From assembly GCA_022448365.1 (NCBI GenBank), contig JAKVCS010000003.1:992001-1056000 (forward strand): DNA of 64,000 nucleotides, read 5' to 3'. Below are positions 56,056-63,498 of this stretch, piece by piece. Under the pieces are notes generated by a model, which saw nothing but the letters and a program-made list of their open reading frames with translations, was not told the DNA's origin and made no database searches. A program made the translations under genes and the position numbers. Numbering within the stretch: the stretch's first letter is position 1; every line of letters begins with the position of its first letter. The DNA comes from Saccharospirillaceae bacterium (GTDB taxonomy: Bacteria; Pseudomonadota; Gammaproteobacteria; Pseudomonadales; Oceanobacteraceae).

Positions 56056-57687
56056 TTACGCTTTTGGTGCCAGAGGCACCGGATTGCCGACTCCGGTCAC
56101 AGGGCTACCAGCCTTGCTGACACGGTTAGCACCGTTGTCAGTTTTATAGGAAACCTTGTGATAGTGAGCAGTGCTTTGCTTCTCAATGGTGTTAACGAAG
56201 TACCAGTCAGCCTGTGCACGTTCTTCAGTGACATCGAGGATAAAGAAACCGTGATGAACCATATCGCAGTATTTCAGATGTGGACTGGATGCTTTCAGAG
56301 CCGCCGCTGCGACATCACCGATAACCGGCGGTAAAGCCGGAGAGGTTACCGACGGTGTAACAAACTCCACCCCCAATGAACCGTCACCGGTTTTACCGTT
56401 GTACTTGTGGCGATCGTATGGGTCCTGAGCCAGGTCTGCCACCCAGGTCGAATGGATATCGCCAGTCAGCACCACAAAGTTATCAATATTATTGTCTTCA
56501 AGGTGATTAAATAAGCGACGACGTGTTTCCGTGTAGCCATTCCAGGTGTCCAGGAAGAACGACGCACCGCCACCCAGTTTATCCGGCAAAGCCACTGGTC
56601 CAATATGCTGGATCTGAACCTGCTGGCCACAGATTTTCCACTTAGCAGTCGAAACAGACAGCTGGTTATGCAGCCATTGCTCCTGATCAAAACCCAGTAA
56701 TGTGCGGTTTGGATCATGACGCTCCGATTGCGTGAAGAAGCCAACCTGTTCATCACGCCCCTCAACGCGAGTATCCAGAACCATCAGATCCACCAGATTA
56801 CCGAATTGCAGTTTACGGTAGACCGCTTCCAGATCATCTGGCTGGTTACGGATTGGCATCCATTCGAAATAGGCCTTTTTCGCAGCTCGCTTACGTGCGT
56901 AGAAATCCCCTTCACTGTCATCATGATTACCGGCACCGTCTTTGTAGGTGTCATTGGCAAATTCATGGTCGTCCCAGGTTACGATAAACGGATATTGCTG
57001 GTGCACCGCCTGGAGGTCAGGGTCTCGCTTATACAGATTATGACGCTGGCGATAATCCGACAGAGAAATGATCTCGTGCTTAGGCAGCAGCGCTCGTTCA
57101 GCTCGCAGGTCTTTATCATCATACTGACCTTCGCCATATTCGTAGATGTAATCGCCCAGATGAACCACCGCATCCAGATCGTTACGCTCAGCCAGCACTT
57201 TATAAACATTGAAGAAACCGTGCGGGAAACTGGAACAGGAAACTACCGCCAGACGCAGTCGATCCAGCCCGGTTTCTGCTGCAGTTTTGGTGCGGCCAAT
57301 CGCTGACTTTTTGTCACCTGCTTCGAATTGATAGTAGTACCAGCTATCTGGCATCAGGCCATCAGCGTCGACTTTAACGGTGTAATCGCGATCCGCATTG
57401 GTTGAGAAAATACCGCTGTTCACTTCATCGGTCATCTCTACATCACGACAGATGCGCCATGTCACATCGATCGCTGCATTTACTTTTGGTGATATACGGG
57501 TCCAGATAATCACACTGTTAGCAAGTGGATCACCGGAAGCAACACCATGACCAAAATCGGCGATATCTTTATCAGCCAGTGGATCGGGTGTTGGCTTCGA
57601 GGACATAGCAGCCGTTGGACCGGCAACCGTAGCAGCAGCGCCGGCCAAACCCAGGTTTTTTAATAACGAACGACGAGAAACAGACAT
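56056..57687 (-). CDS. phoD: PhoD-type alkaline phosphatase/phosphodiesterase
   Basis: 543 residues. Tat signal with twin Arg (SRRSLLKNLGLAGAAAT), so exported folded. Seen: the PhoD N-terminal domain (FGHGVASGDPLANSVIIWTR, about 45-135) and the metallophosphatase core with VVSCSSFPHGFFNVY, HLGDYIYEYGEG, TWDDHEFANDTYKDGAGNHD and LTGDIHSTW, matching the Fe3+/Ca2+-binding residues of PhoD. Releases phosphate from phosphomonoesters and diesters in the periplasm or medium. In the same direction as, and 81 bp after, a second phosphatase gene, suggesting one phosphate-acquisition unit. Confidence 0.95.
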   Translation of the reverse strand: MSVSRRSLLKNLGLAGAAATVAGPTAAMSSKPTPDPLADKDIADFGHGVASGDPLANSVIIWTRISPKVNAAIDVTWRICRDVEMTDEVNSGIFSTNADRDYTVKVDADGLMPDSWYYYQFEAGDKKSAIGRTKTAAETGLDRLRLAVVSCSSFPHGFFNVYKVLAERNDLDAVVHLGDYIYEYGEGQYDDKDLRAERALLPKHEIISLSDYRQRHNLYKRDPDLQAVHQQYPFIVTWDDHEFANDTYKDGAGNHDDSEGDFYARKRAAKKAYFEWMPIRNQPDDLEAVYRKLQFGNLVDLMVLDTRVEGRDEQVGFFTQSERHDPNRTLLGFDQEQWLHNQLSVSTAKWKICGQQVQIQHIGPVALPDKLGGGASFFLDTWNGYTETRRRLFNHLEDNNIDNFVVLTGDIHSTWVADLAQDPYDRHKYNGKTGDGSLGVEFVTPSVTSPALPPVIGDVAAAALKASSPHLKYCDMVHHGFFILDVTEERAQADWYFVNTIEKQSTAHYHKVSYKTDNGANRVSKAGSPVTGVGNPVPLAPKA

Positions 57688-57768
57688 AACAACTCCCTTT
57701 GCGGCACTCTCTCAAAATGCCGCTGTTTTTTTACTTATGGTGATTATTTACGTGGTGCTCTGAACCGC

Positions 57769-58806
57769 TTATTGGCGGGTCAGTGTCTTGCTAAAGGCAG
57801 CCTCGTATTCACCGCTTACCTTATTGACGGTATAAGCGGTGCCACGGAACTCGTCGCCTTCAATTTCGATGTAAAAGAAACCTAACACGCCGTCTTTCTG
57901 CCAGTAGTGAGGGTTCTTTGTACCTTTTAGATCACGGGTTTTTGCGCCAGCACCCGAAACGATGTGGAAGGTTTTACCGCAGCTTTCGGTTGGTTTCAGC
58001 CACTGCAGTTCATGGTCATGACCCGCGATCATCACATCGACGCGGTCGCACACATTGTCCTTTAAGAAGTTACGGTAAATGATACCGGCCCCCGGAAACC
58101 CATCATAAATACCGGCATTTCCGTGTTTACCATTCGATAAATACGCGTGATGAGCGAAGGCAATTTTCCATGGTGCTGTGGAGTTCTGAATGCCCAGATT
58201 AAACCAGTTAGCCTGCTTATTACGGTATGGGAATTGCCAGTATTCAGGATCGGCATCTGCCACACCGGCCAATGGATTAGAATCCAATGCGTAAAATTCA
58301 ACCAATGGATTGACGTCTCCCTTTGGCGCACTGAAGTTGTAGTAACGAGCTGGCATGTTCCATTTATCACTGGGGCGGTCAGACTTGTAATGATATGCGA
58401 CTTGTACGTCACCTTTGTCATTATTCAGGCCATCACCACCAATGATCCAGCTATTATCATGATTGCCCAGGGCCATATAAAACGGGAAGTTGAGGTCTTT
58501 ATAAGGATCTTCAAATTTGGTTTTGAACTGAATATCGTCAGTTGAATCTGCACCGGATTCATACACGTTGTCACCCAGGCCGATAGCAAAATCACAGCCA
58601 CGCTGATCACACACGTCTTTCATAACCGCAGCCACTTTGTACTGACCGTCTTCACCAGTGCCCATATCACCAATGGCAATGAAGCGAACTACCTTACCCG
58701 GCGCAGGTGTCGGTTCCGGCGCAGGTGCTGGTTTGTTGGACATGGCGACAGCCGTTGAGCTCATCAAGGTCGCAGCGATCATGCTAGACAAGATCACGTG
58801 GTTCAT
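57769..58806 (-). CDS. Exported metallophosphatase, purple acid phosphatase-like
   Basis: 345 residues with a Sec signal peptide (cleavage after AVA, about residue 21) and a Pro-rich linker (NKPAPAPEPTPAPGK). The calcineurin-like core carries all metal motifs: IAIGDMG, GLGDNVYESG, GNHDN, AFAHHAYLS and AGHDHELQW. The order and spacing fit small purple acid (tartrate-resistant) phosphatases, whose Fe-binding Tyr would be Y in GDNVYE. Two Cys pairs (VCDQRGCD and later Cys) may form disulfides. Upstream of phoD on the same strand; a possible Pho-box-like repeat lies 48 bp before its ATG. Confidence 0.9.
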   Translation of the reverse strand: MNHVILSSMIAATLMSSTAVAMSNKPAPAPEPTPAPGKVVRFIAIGDMGTGEDGQYKVAAVMKDVCDQRGCDFAIGLGDNVYESGADSTDDIQFKTKFEDPYKDLNFPFYMALGNHDNSWIIGGDGLNNDKGDVQVAYHYKSDRPSDKWNMPARYYNFSAPKGDVNPLVEFYALDSNPLAGVADADPEYWQFPYRNKQANWFNLGIQNSTAPWKIAFAHHAYLSNGKHGNAGIYDGFPGAGIIYRNFLKDNVCDRVDVMIAGHDHELQWLKPTESCGKTFHIVSGAGAKTRDLKGTKNPHYWQKDGVLGFFYIEIEGDEFRGTAYTVNKVSGEYEAAFSKTLTRQ

Positions 58807-58853
58807 TATTTTATCTCCGGTGAGTTTTGATGCGGCGCAGATTAGCGGCCAAT

Positions 58854-58869
58854 TGTTACATCAATGTTA
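58854..58869 (-). promoter_or_regulatory. Pho-box-like direct repeat
   Basis: On the - strand TAACA occurs twice at 11-bp spacing (in AATAACA-TTGA-TGTAACA), the period of PhoB boxes, though the TGTCA core is replaced by TAACA. A third copy follows at 6 bp. Upstream of a phosphatase gene, so plausible but weak. Confidence 0.35.
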
Positions 58870-58905
58870 TTGTTATATTTCATACATTCTTCTGATAAAA
58901 GTGTG

Positions 58906-58931
58906 ATCAGACAGAACGTCATCGGACAGAA
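58906..58931. repeat. 11-bp direct repeat in a divergent promoter region
   Basis: ATCAGACAGAA (58906-58916) and ATCGGACAGAA (58921-58931), one mismatch, 15-bp period, between the phosphatase gene and the GNAT gene. It could be a tandem regulator site. Confidence 0.5.
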
Positions 58932-58976
58932 TCTGAGCATATCAGCTAACACCTTTAAAGGACGTCATGAGCCAAT

Positions 58977-59399
58977 ATGAACACTCGTGCCACTTTCCTT
59001 GAGAATGCTTCGGTCGCAGCACTGAACCGCCTTTATAAAATCAGTCATGATAAGGGGCGCGCTGCGCCCCATAATCGTTTGATTGGTCTGCAGCAACAGG
59101 AAGAGTTAGTTTGCGGAGCCCGGTTAGTGGAGTACCCTCAACATTGGCTACTGCGCAATCTATGCACACTGCCATCGAATCGTCAGCAGGGATTGGCCGG
59201 TTCGCTGTTGCAACAATTGCCACGGCTGAAGCTCAGCAAACCAATCGTTACGTTTCCGCTTCCGCATCTCGATGCTTTTTATCTCAAGTACGGGTTCGTT
59301 TGCTACGACCAACAACAGCTTTGCTCCGAACTGCAACAGCTATTGCGGCAAATCCGACGCCATCACAGCGGCATTCAAGTCATGGTAAGCCAGCCATAA
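58977..59399 (+). CDS. GNAT-family acetyltransferase
   Basis: 140 residues, short for GNAT but with the acetyl-CoA-binding motif A: LRNLCTLPSNRQQGLAGSLL (R/QxxGxG/A type), and the C-terminal AFYLKYGFVCYD typical of motif B. The substrate is unknown. The start is uncertain: ATG 58977 has no good Shine-Dalgarno, while the strong AAAGGA precedes ATG 58967, which opens an 11-codon ORF in another frame. Either that is a translated leader peptide coupling to this gene, or a frameshift separates the true N-terminus. Lies downstream of the shared promoter with the phosphatase gene. Confidence 0.8.
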   Translation: MNTRATFLENASVAALNRLYKISHDKGRAAPHNRLIGLQQQEELVCGARLVEYPQHWLLRNLCTLPSNRQQGLAGSLLQQLPRLKLSKPIVTFPLPHLDAFYLKYGFVCYDQQQLCSELQQLLRQIRRHHSGIQVMVSQP

Positions 59400-59505
59400 C
59401 TCGGATAGACTCCGCCGCTGTTTCACGTGTGATCCACCTTGTTTATGCATGTGCAGAAACATTCAGCAATACCATTGAAATCAGATTAAGCAGAAGACAT
59501 CCGCT

Positions 59506-59994
59506 ATGGCTAACAACAAACTCAGTAAAGTCGTTGGCTTCGTTCAGAAGCTACCAAAGTCCTGGCAAACGCCAGCCCTGTCCTTCGTAATGGGCAGAGT
59601 CATTCCTTTTGCCGGTACCTCTGGTACCCGCGTTGAAAAACTGACACCGAACGAATGTGTCATCGTGATGCGCAATAAAAAGAAGGTTCAGAACCACATT
59701 GGCTCAGTTCACGCGGCCGCCATGGGACTGCTGGCAGAGTCCGCCACCGGCTTTATGACCGGCATGACGGTTCCTGATGATCGCATTATTGTAATCCGCA
59801 CCATGGAACTGGAATATCAAAAGCGTGCTACTGGCGATATGAAAGCTGTTGCCAGTTTTTCAGATGAACAACTGCAATTTATTCAAGACAACCCAAAAGG
59901 TGATATCTCAGTACCGGTTGTTATTACTGACGCCACCGGCACCGAAACCGTTAAAGCAACGATGGTTTGGGCCTGGACGCCGAAGAAGAAATAA
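59506..59994 (+). CDS. DUF4442 hotdog-fold protein
   Basis: 162 residues. DUF4442 proteins share the hotdog thioesterase fold. Seen: PFAGTSGTRVEKLTPNECVI, the family-typical NHIGSVHAAAMGLLAES, and RIIVIRTMELEYQKRATGDM. Likely acyl-CoA thioesterase-like, but no biochemical role is established. The Asn/His at the hotdog helix start (NHIGSVHA) are the probable active-site positions (inference). ATG 59506 lies 106 bp after the GNAT gene. Confidence 0.88.
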   Translation: MANNKLSKVVGFVQKLPKSWQTPALSFVMGRVIPFAGTSGTRVEKLTPNECVIVMRNKKKVQNHIGSVHAAAMGLLAESATGFMTGMTVPDDRIIVIRTMELEYQKRATGDMKAVASFSDEQLQFIQDNPKGDISVPVVITDATGTETVKATMVWAWTPKKK

Positions 59995-60009
59995 AGCCTC
60001 GTAATCAGT

Positions 60010-60029
60010 ACCCGGCTTGCATGCCGGGT
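60010..60029 (+). terminator. Hairpin after the DUF4442 gene
   Basis: ACCCGGC-TTGCAT-GCCGGGT, 7-bp GC-rich arms, 16 bases after the stop codon; no U tract. Confidence 0.45.
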
Positions 60030-60094
60030 GTTGACCTTACCAGCGCATAAAATGTCAGCAAATATTAACGAATCGCCCGATTTTTCCTATCTCA

Positions 60095-60108
60095 GGTCGC
60101 TCGCGACC
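60095..60108. promoter_or_regulatory. Palindrome upstream of the ABC operon
   Basis: GGTCGC-TC-GCGACC, perfect 6-bp arms, about 145 bp upstream of the ATPase gene. It could be an operator; no known motif is recognised. Confidence 0.25.
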
Positions 60109-60250
60109 ATTTTCTGCACATTAGCGACAATGTCACACACACTTGCGGCTTCTGCGTATTGTGTTCTCAGCAGTTACCGCCGACAATAGCGGGTTTTGAC
60201 GAACTGGTCAGATAACTTTCCAGATTCCAGTAACTTACGGCATAGTGTGA

Positions 60251-61024
60251 ATGAACGACTCGAAAACGGCCCTTCAACTGACAGACATCCATAAATCCTA
60301 TGGTGAACTTGATGTTCTGAAAGGTGTCAGCCTGGAAGCCAATACCGGCGACGTAATCTCCATTCTCGGTTCCAGCGGCTCAGGCAAAAGTACCCTGCTA
60401 CGTTGTATCAACCTGCTTGAGAAGCCTAATAAGGGCAAGATCTTCATTGGCGGTGAAGAGTTAGGTCTGGCAGTCAACAAGCAAGGTGAGCTGGATGCCA
60501 GCAATCATAAGCAGCTGGAGAATATGCGCTCTCGACTGGGGTTTGTGTTCCAGCAGTTTAATCTGTGGCCACACATGACCATCCTGCAGAATATCATTGA
60601 AGCGCCGATCAACGTTCTGAAATTGCCAAAAGCTGAAGCCATTGAACGAGCACGCGAATTGCTGCAAAAAGTCGGCCTGGCTGACAAAGAAAGCGTTTAT
60701 CCAGGCAATCTGTCAGGTGGTCAGCAACAACGTGTAGCCATCGCCCGCACCCTGGCCATGGAACCACAGGTTTTGTTGTTTGACGAGCCAACATCAGCAC
60801 TCGATCCCGAGCTGGTGAACGAAGTGCTGGCGGTAATGCGTGACCTCGCCGCTGAAGGCCGAACGATGCTGATTGTAACTCATGAAATGCGCTTTGCCCG
60901 GGAAGTATCGAGTAAAGTGGTATTCTTACATCAGGGCCAGATCGAAGAGATCGGCACACCGGAACAGGTATTCGATAACCCACAGTCGCAGCGTGTCCGC
61001 GACTTTATGGCCAGTCACCAGTAA
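60251..61024 (+). CDS. Polar amino-acid ABC transporter, ATP-binding subunit
   Basis: 257 residues, the HisP/GlnQ/ArtP type. Seen: Walker [10 protein letters not shown], the Q loop in [12 protein letters not shown], signature [16 protein letters not shown], Walker [15 protein letters not shown] loop IVTHEMRFA, and the HisP-like insert after the first beta sheet ([21 protein letters not shown]). It energises the permease pair downstream. The order ATPase-binding protein-permease-permease equals E. coli artPIQM. Basic amino acids (arginine, ornithine, histidine) are the likely substrates but not proven. Confidence 0.95.
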   Translation: MNDSKTALQLTDIHKSYGELDVLKGVSLEANTGDVISILGSSGSGKSTLLRCINLLEKPNKGKIFIGGEELGLAVNKQGELDASNHKQLENMRSRLGFVFQQFNLWPHMTILQNIIEAPINVLKLPKAEAIERARELLQKVGLADKESVYPGNLSGGQQQRVAIARTLAMEPQVLLFDEPTSALDPELVNEVLAVMRDLAAEGRTMLIVTHEMRFAREVSSKVVFLHQGQIEEIGTPEQVFDNPQSQRVRDFMASHQ

Positions 61025-61134
61025 TCTGTTGGTGCAACAGGCAATGTGGTAGTCGCTGTTGTTGAAATACATCGCGCCAGCCTGATTGGCGCTTAATAAT
61101 AGCTTGAAAGCAAATAACACTCTGAGGAATGAAT

Positions 61135-61887
61135 ATGATCCGTAAACTGATGACTGCCGGTATCGTACTGGCTTCTCTAATTTCTGCACCAGCAACGCTG
61201 GCTGCAGATAAGATTCGTATCGCGACGGAAGGTGCTTACGCCCCCTTCAATATGGTTGACAAGAATGGTGCGCTGATTGGTTTCGATGTAGATATCGCCA
61301 ACGCTCTGTGCGCAGAAATGAAGGCAGAATGTGAAATTGTTGCCCAGGACTGGGACGGCATCATTCCGGGTCTGCGCGCACGTAAATACGATGCCATCAT
61401 TGCTTCAATGTCGATCACCAAAGAGCGTCTTCGTGTTGTCGACTTCTCTGAAAAATACTACTCCAACGTACTGGCATTTGTTGCTCCCAAAGGTAAAACA
61501 CTCGAGACAACCAAAGAAGGTCTGAAAGGCCTGACTGTTGGTGCCCAGCGTGCCACTATTGCTGGTCAGCGTCTGGAAGATGTTTACGCTGACGTAGTGA
61601 ACGTCAAACTGTATGACACTCAGGATAATGCTTATCTGGATCTGAACTCTGGTCGTCTGGATGCAATCCTGTCCGATAAATTCCCTGCTTATGACTGGCT
61701 GCGTACTGAAGACGGAAAAGGCTTTGAATTTAAAGGCGCAGACATCGATATCGACGATAAGATTGGTATCGCAGTCCGTAAGGGCGACAAGCTTAAAGGC
61801 AAACTGAGCGCTGCAATTAAAGCCATTGTGGACAACGGTACTTACGCAAAAATTAACGCTAAATACTTCCCGTTCGACATTTACTAA
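61135..61887 (+). CDS. Periplasmic amino-acid-binding protein
   Basis: 250 residues from ATG 61135, which has GAGG at 7 bases; ATG 61129 two codons earlier is too close to it. A Sec signal peptide (MIRKLMTAGIVLASLISAPA, cleavage after TLA). Type II solute-binding fold, SBP_bac_3. Seen: IRIATEGAYAPFNMVD, LIGFDVDIANALCAEM, IPGLRARKYDAIIASMSIT and the second-lobe LKGLTVGAQRATIAGQ. It is most like HisJ/AotJ-type lysine/arginine/ornithine/histidine binders. A strong terminator after it should make it the most abundant component of the system. Confidence 0.94.
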   Translation: MIRKLMTAGIVLASLISAPATLAADKIRIATEGAYAPFNMVDKNGALIGFDVDIANALCAEMKAECEIVAQDWDGIIPGLRARKYDAIIASMSITKERLRVVDFSEKYYSNVLAFVAPKGKTLETTKEGLKGLTVGAQRATIAGQRLEDVYADVVNVKLYDTQDNAYLDLNSGRLDAILSDKFPAYDWLRTEDGKGFEFKGADIDIDDKIGIAVRKGDKLKGKLSAAIKAIVDNGTYAKINAKYFPFDIY

Positions 61888-61900
61888 GTTCCACTGAACA

Positions 61901-61943
61901 AAAATCAGCCCGGCTTCTTAACAGGAGTCGGGCTGATTTTTTT
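61901..61943 (+). terminator. Intra-operon terminator after the binding protein
   Basis: Arms AAAATCAGCCCG and CGGGCTGATTTT around a 16-base loop, then TTT. It lies between the binding-protein and permease genes and probably sets their expression ratio by partial readthrough. Confidence 0.85.
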
Positions 61944-61965
61944 CATTTATCTGCAGGATTCCACT

Positions 61966-62676
61966 ATGGATCTACAAGGCTTTGGCCATTTGCTGCTCAG
62001 CGGCGCCTGGATGACGATACAACTGGCACTCGCCAGCCTTGTTATTGGTCTGATCATCGGCTTGATTGGTGCTTCAGCAAAACTTTCAAACAATCGTATT
62101 GCCCGCGGTATCGCCACAACTTACACCACCGTTGTCCGGGGTGTACCTGAACTGTTACTGGTGTTGACTCTGTATTTTGGCGGGTCACAGATTTTACTGT
62201 GGATTGCGGGCTACTTTGGCTACGACGAGTATATTGAAGTCGGACCATTTGCCGCCGGTGTTGCTGCACTGGCGATCGCTTTTGGTGCCTACGCCACCGA
62301 AGTATTCCGCATGGCAATGCTGGAAATTCCAAAAGGTCAGTGGGAATCTGCCCAGGCTATTGGTATGACTCGCATCCAGACTTTTTTCCGCATTATTATG
62401 CCGCAATTGTGGCGTTATTCCCTGCCCGGTCTGGGCAATTTATTTCAGGTTTTATTAAAGGATACTGCGCTGGTTTCGGTAGTGGGTTTAAACGAATTAA
62501 TGCGTCAGGCCGCGGTCGGGGCTGCGAACACCAAACAGCCTTTTGATTTTTATTTGGCTGCGGCAGTGCTGTATCTGGGCCTGACATTAATTGCGACGTT
62601 CGTAACGACGTATCTTGAGCGTCTGAGTAAACCGGAGCAATACCAACAGGCCAAACTCAGCGGAGGTAAAGTATGA
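61966..62676 (+). CDS. Amino-acid ABC transporter permease (HisQ type)
   Basis: 236 residues, about five membrane helices. Seen: the conserved N-terminal RGVPELLLVLTLYFG, the ABC-contact loop EIPKGQWESAQAIGMTRIQTF with the EAA motif (here ESA), and PQLWRYSLPGLGNLFQVLLKDTALVSVVG. Pairs with the next gene product as the heterodimeric membrane channel. Its ATG 61966 follows the intra-operon terminator by 22 bp, so its transcript arises by readthrough. Confidence 0.93.
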   Translation: MDLQGFGHLLLSGAWMTIQLALASLVIGLIIGLIGASAKLSNNRIARGIATTYTTVVRGVPELLLVLTLYFGGSQILLWIAGYFGYDEYIEVGPFAAGVAALAIAFGAYATEVFRMAMLEIPKGQWESAQAIGMTRIQTFFRIIMPQLWRYSLPGLGNLFQVLLKDTALVSVVGLNELMRQAAVGAANTKQPFDFYLAAAVLYLGLTLIATFVTTYLERLSKPEQYQQAKLSGGKV

Positions 62677-63380
62677 ACTGGGAATGGGAAATTATCTGGC
62701 AGTACCTGCCAAAACTGATGGAAGGCGCCTGGTTAACACTGGAGCTGGTTTTTGTTTCAGGTTTGATTGGTGTATTTCTCGCCGTGCCTCTGGCATTAAT
62801 GCGTGCGTCTGAAAATGTCTGGTTACGTGTTCTTCCGGTGGGTTATATTTTCTTCTTTCGTGGCACGCCTCTGCTGGTACAAATCTTCCTGATTTATTAC
62901 GGTGCTTCACAGTTTGACGTGGTTAAAGAATCCTGGATATGGCCGATTCTGCGTGAACCATATTGGTGTGCCATTATTGCTTTTTCACTGAATACCGCGG
63001 CCTACAGTGCTGAACTAATCCGAGGTGCCATTCAGGCGATTCCAAAAGGTGAGATTGAAGTATCCCAGGCACTGGGCATGAGCAAGCCAACTATGATTCG
63101 CCGAATTATCCTGCCGCGTGCATTTGGTATTGTATTCCCAGCCTATGGCAACGAGTTATTACTGATGCTGAAAGGCAGTGCTCTGGCCTCAACCATCACA
63201 CTACTGGATCTGACTGGCATGGCCCGGACCATTATTGCCCGTACTTACACGCCACTGGAAATGTTCTTTGCTGCAGGCATGGTGTACTTAATTATTGCTG
63301 CAGTGATGATTGGCTGTTTTAAATTACTGGAGCATAAAATTAATCGCTATCAATTTTATAATCCGGATACGGCAAAATAG
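62673..63380 (+). CDS. Amino-acid ABC transporter permease (HisM type)
   Basis: 235 residues, about five membrane helices. Seen: FFRGTPLLVQIFLIYYGASQ, NTAAYSAELIRGAIQAIPKG, the EAA-loop EIEVSQALGMSKPTMIRRII and LPRAFGIVFPAYGNELLLMLKGSAL. The 4-bp ATGA overlap with the first permease gene indicates coupling and equal production. A terminator follows. Confidence 0.94.
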   Translation: MNWEWEIIWQYLPKLMEGAWLTLELVFVSGLIGVFLAVPLALMRASENVWLRVLPVGYIFFFRGTPLLVQIFLIYYGASQFDVVKESWIWPILREPYWCAIIAFSLNTAAYSAELIRGAIQAIPKGEIEVSQALGMSKPTMIRRIILPRAFGIVFPAYGNELLLMLKGSALASTITLLDLTGMARTIIARTYTPLEMFFAAGMVYLIIAAVMIGCFKLLEHKINRYQFYNPDTAK

Positions 63381-63397
63381 GTTTTCTGAAACCTATC

Positions 63398-63432
63398 ACA
63401 CCCCTTGCGTCTGCGACGTAAGGGGTGTTTTT
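63398..63432 (+). terminator. Terminator of the ABC operon
   Basis: Arms ACACCCCTT and AAGGGGTGT around a 13-base loop, then five T, 17 bases after the last permease stop. Confidence 0.9.
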
Positions 63433-63498
63433 GTATGCGCTACAGATAAGTGCTCTGTAACCCATGATGCATAACCATGATTACGCTATTACGATGGC

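Noticed and set aside
56716-57306. 196-codon + strand frame inside phoD
   Set aside because: Antisense to the catalytic core of phoD, whose motifs are intact.
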